Below, one piece after another: positions 62,391 through 64,000 of a DNA stretch of 64,000 bases. The notes beneath the pieces are model-generated. The model was given only the letters and a program-made list of their open reading frames with translations, was not told the DNA's origin and ran no database searches. Position 1 is the stretch's first letter. Every line of letters begins with the position of its first letter. The position numbers and the translations under genes were made by a program. The stretch is from Rhabdornis inornatus (Eukaryota; Chordata; Aves; Passeriformes; Rhabdornithidae), in contig VWZS01002882.1 in the NCBI GenBank assembly GCA_013397075.1, positions 620,001 through 684,000 of the forward strand, read 5' to 3'.

Positions 62391-64000
62391 CCATGTTTAG
62401 GAAAGGAAATGTATTTTATTGAAAAAAAAAATTACATTTCACTTATACACCATGAAAATACGGAGTTGTGTCTTATTTTCATAAGAAGAGATCAAGACTT
62501 GCACAAGAAAACCACATTCCTTATTACAGCATTACTCCACGAGATGAGGCTCTGGTGGCATCTGCACTGGGCGTTTTCACTAAACAGTAGAGCAGGGCTA
62601 AATGTGCTTTGGGCAAAAACCCTAAATATTGGCCTCTTCCAGGTGCTACTGCCCGTTGAAGACATGGCACTCAATTTGGTCAAAACTGAATTATTTCTAA
62701 ATTAGAGACAAATCTCATAGTTTCTCTACTCACATAAGTCGTAGGCAAATCCATAGCTTTTCCTCTCCTCCATTTTTAACAATCTTGATTTGTTTTTCAC
62801 ATTCAGCCAGATAAAAGTATGTTAAGGCAGTGTAGGGGCTGCCAATCTCCCATCTCCCAGAAAGAAAACAACACTGAAAGGGGATGCATTGCACTACCAA
62901 ACACTGACAGCAAATAGCAGGATCATTGGATGGTGCTGAATTCTCCAGGGTTTCCTCCCATCACTGCAGCTCCAGCAACAAGCCCAAGTTTCCTCCCTAC
63001 CAAGACATGTATTCACATCTAGCATGTGCTGTGCCAAATGCAGGGCAGGAGTGCCTGCAGGTGGCATCCCAATGCCATCTGTCACAGCTGTGTCCCAAGG
63101 ACTGTGCTTCCAGCCAGCTGTGACAGGCTCTGTCACACCTCTGAAAACCCCTTGTGAACTAGAGACCTCTGGTGTGCAAAGTCTTATCAATCTGTCGATG
63201 AAAATGAATACTAATGCCACATAAATTCCAAGGTAACTGCCCTTATTTATTTACTGATTCATTGATGTCATTTTTCCCTTCCTTAAAGGGGGCAGGAAGG
63301 TAAAGAGCCAGACCTGGACAACTTTGACACCATTCAAGTGCTGTGAAAACAAACGTGACATTTTCTCCACCTGGATCTCCCTCTTATATTCCCTATTTAG
63401 AGCACTGATTTATTCAAGGCTATTTTCTGCTCTGCTAGGCACAAGCATCACACAGATCATTAAGAACAGCCACACCAAATTTTTTAGTACTATAATATTT
63501 TTGTGACACAGGGGATGGTATGGATTGAGAACACCAAACTCTGATTACTGAATCACCAGCTCTTCTTTCAAGTACTTTGCTCACAAATATTTATTTTCTT
63601 TACCATTAACACTGCAGCTCTGCAATTAGGTCCTGCTCACCCAGCACCTCACTGCCAGGGAGAGAGACAACTCCACTCCCCCTCATTTTGAGCAGCTGCA
63701 TTGTCCCTCTCTAGACCCTCTCTAGCAGCAGCACGGGCACTTATCTGTTGCCAGGACGAGGAGTTTAGGGAACTAAAGAAGATCCAGACTTCAGGGGTTT
63801 TGACTGAATGAATTCCCCATTGATTTTAGCTCCTTCATGTCCCTTGTTAAGGGGACAGGCAAGTCAGGGACAGCAGAGGTGATGGGAGAGAAAGATTAGG
63901 GCACAGTTTTATGGTGAAGCTGAGATGGACAAGTTAGACCTACCACAGCAGCTGATAATTCTCTACCTTTCTTTTCAAAAGCACAAAAGCCAAGCCTGAA
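62391..64000. other. Stretch with no recognised feature
   Basis: I see only open frames of chance length on both strands (for example 62894-63220 minus). No repeat family or exon signal can be supported. Confidence 0.35.

Noticed and set aside
1..64000. tRNA, rRNA, CRISPR, bacterial operon or phage features
   Set aside because: I found no TPsiC-like or rRNA-like sequence, no spaced direct repeats of CRISPR type, and no ribosome-binding-site gene strings. The sequence is vertebrate in character.

Overview
This window looks like avian nuclear DNA, probably from a songbird. Several CR1 LINE fragments, including the characteristic avian CR1 3' end, lie on both strands. Three solo retroviral LTRs with intact target-site duplications resemble LTR families I associate with passerines. 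The background is AT-rich and non-coding with one GC-rich CpG island, and there are no bacterial-type operons, tRNAs, rRNAs or CRISPR arrays. Most of the window is intergenic or intronic. I could not recognise any gene by name.

Layout. Positions 1-11.9 kb are AT-rich and hold several segments on the minus strand that look like exons: acceptor, open frame, donor, with compatible phases. They lie downstream of a CpG island at about 11.93-12.96 kb, which contains an assembly gap, a good Kozak ATG followed by a splice donor on the minus strand, and a TATA-like box. A polyadenylation signal on the minus strand at about 975 could end such a gene. This model is tentative and the protein family is unknown. 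A long AAAAG microsatellite (13.3 kb) flanks the island.

Positions 13.5-37.8 kb are featureless apart from CR1 3'-end scraps (17.5, 28.1, 30.2 and 37.8 kb, all minus) and a 33-bp minisatellite at 25.0 kb. From 38.65 to 41.76 kb there is a nested repeat block: a solo ERVL-type LTR (5-bp duplication) beside an ancient antisense CR1/L3-like LINE relic in which reverse-transcriptase signatures can still be read. At 47.2-48.6 kb two complete solo LTRs sit 177 bp apart, both on the minus strand and both with perfect 6-bp duplications. Further right are protein-like open frames at 50.0-50.5 kb (plus) and 55.1-56.0 kb (minus), two more LTR-like segments (58.5 and 60.9 kb), a CR1 3' end (60.7 kb, minus) and a broken CR1 ORF2 (61.7-62.4 kb, plus).

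The best-supported content is therefore a layered record of retroelement insertions around one CpG-island promoter. I found no convincing new biological system.
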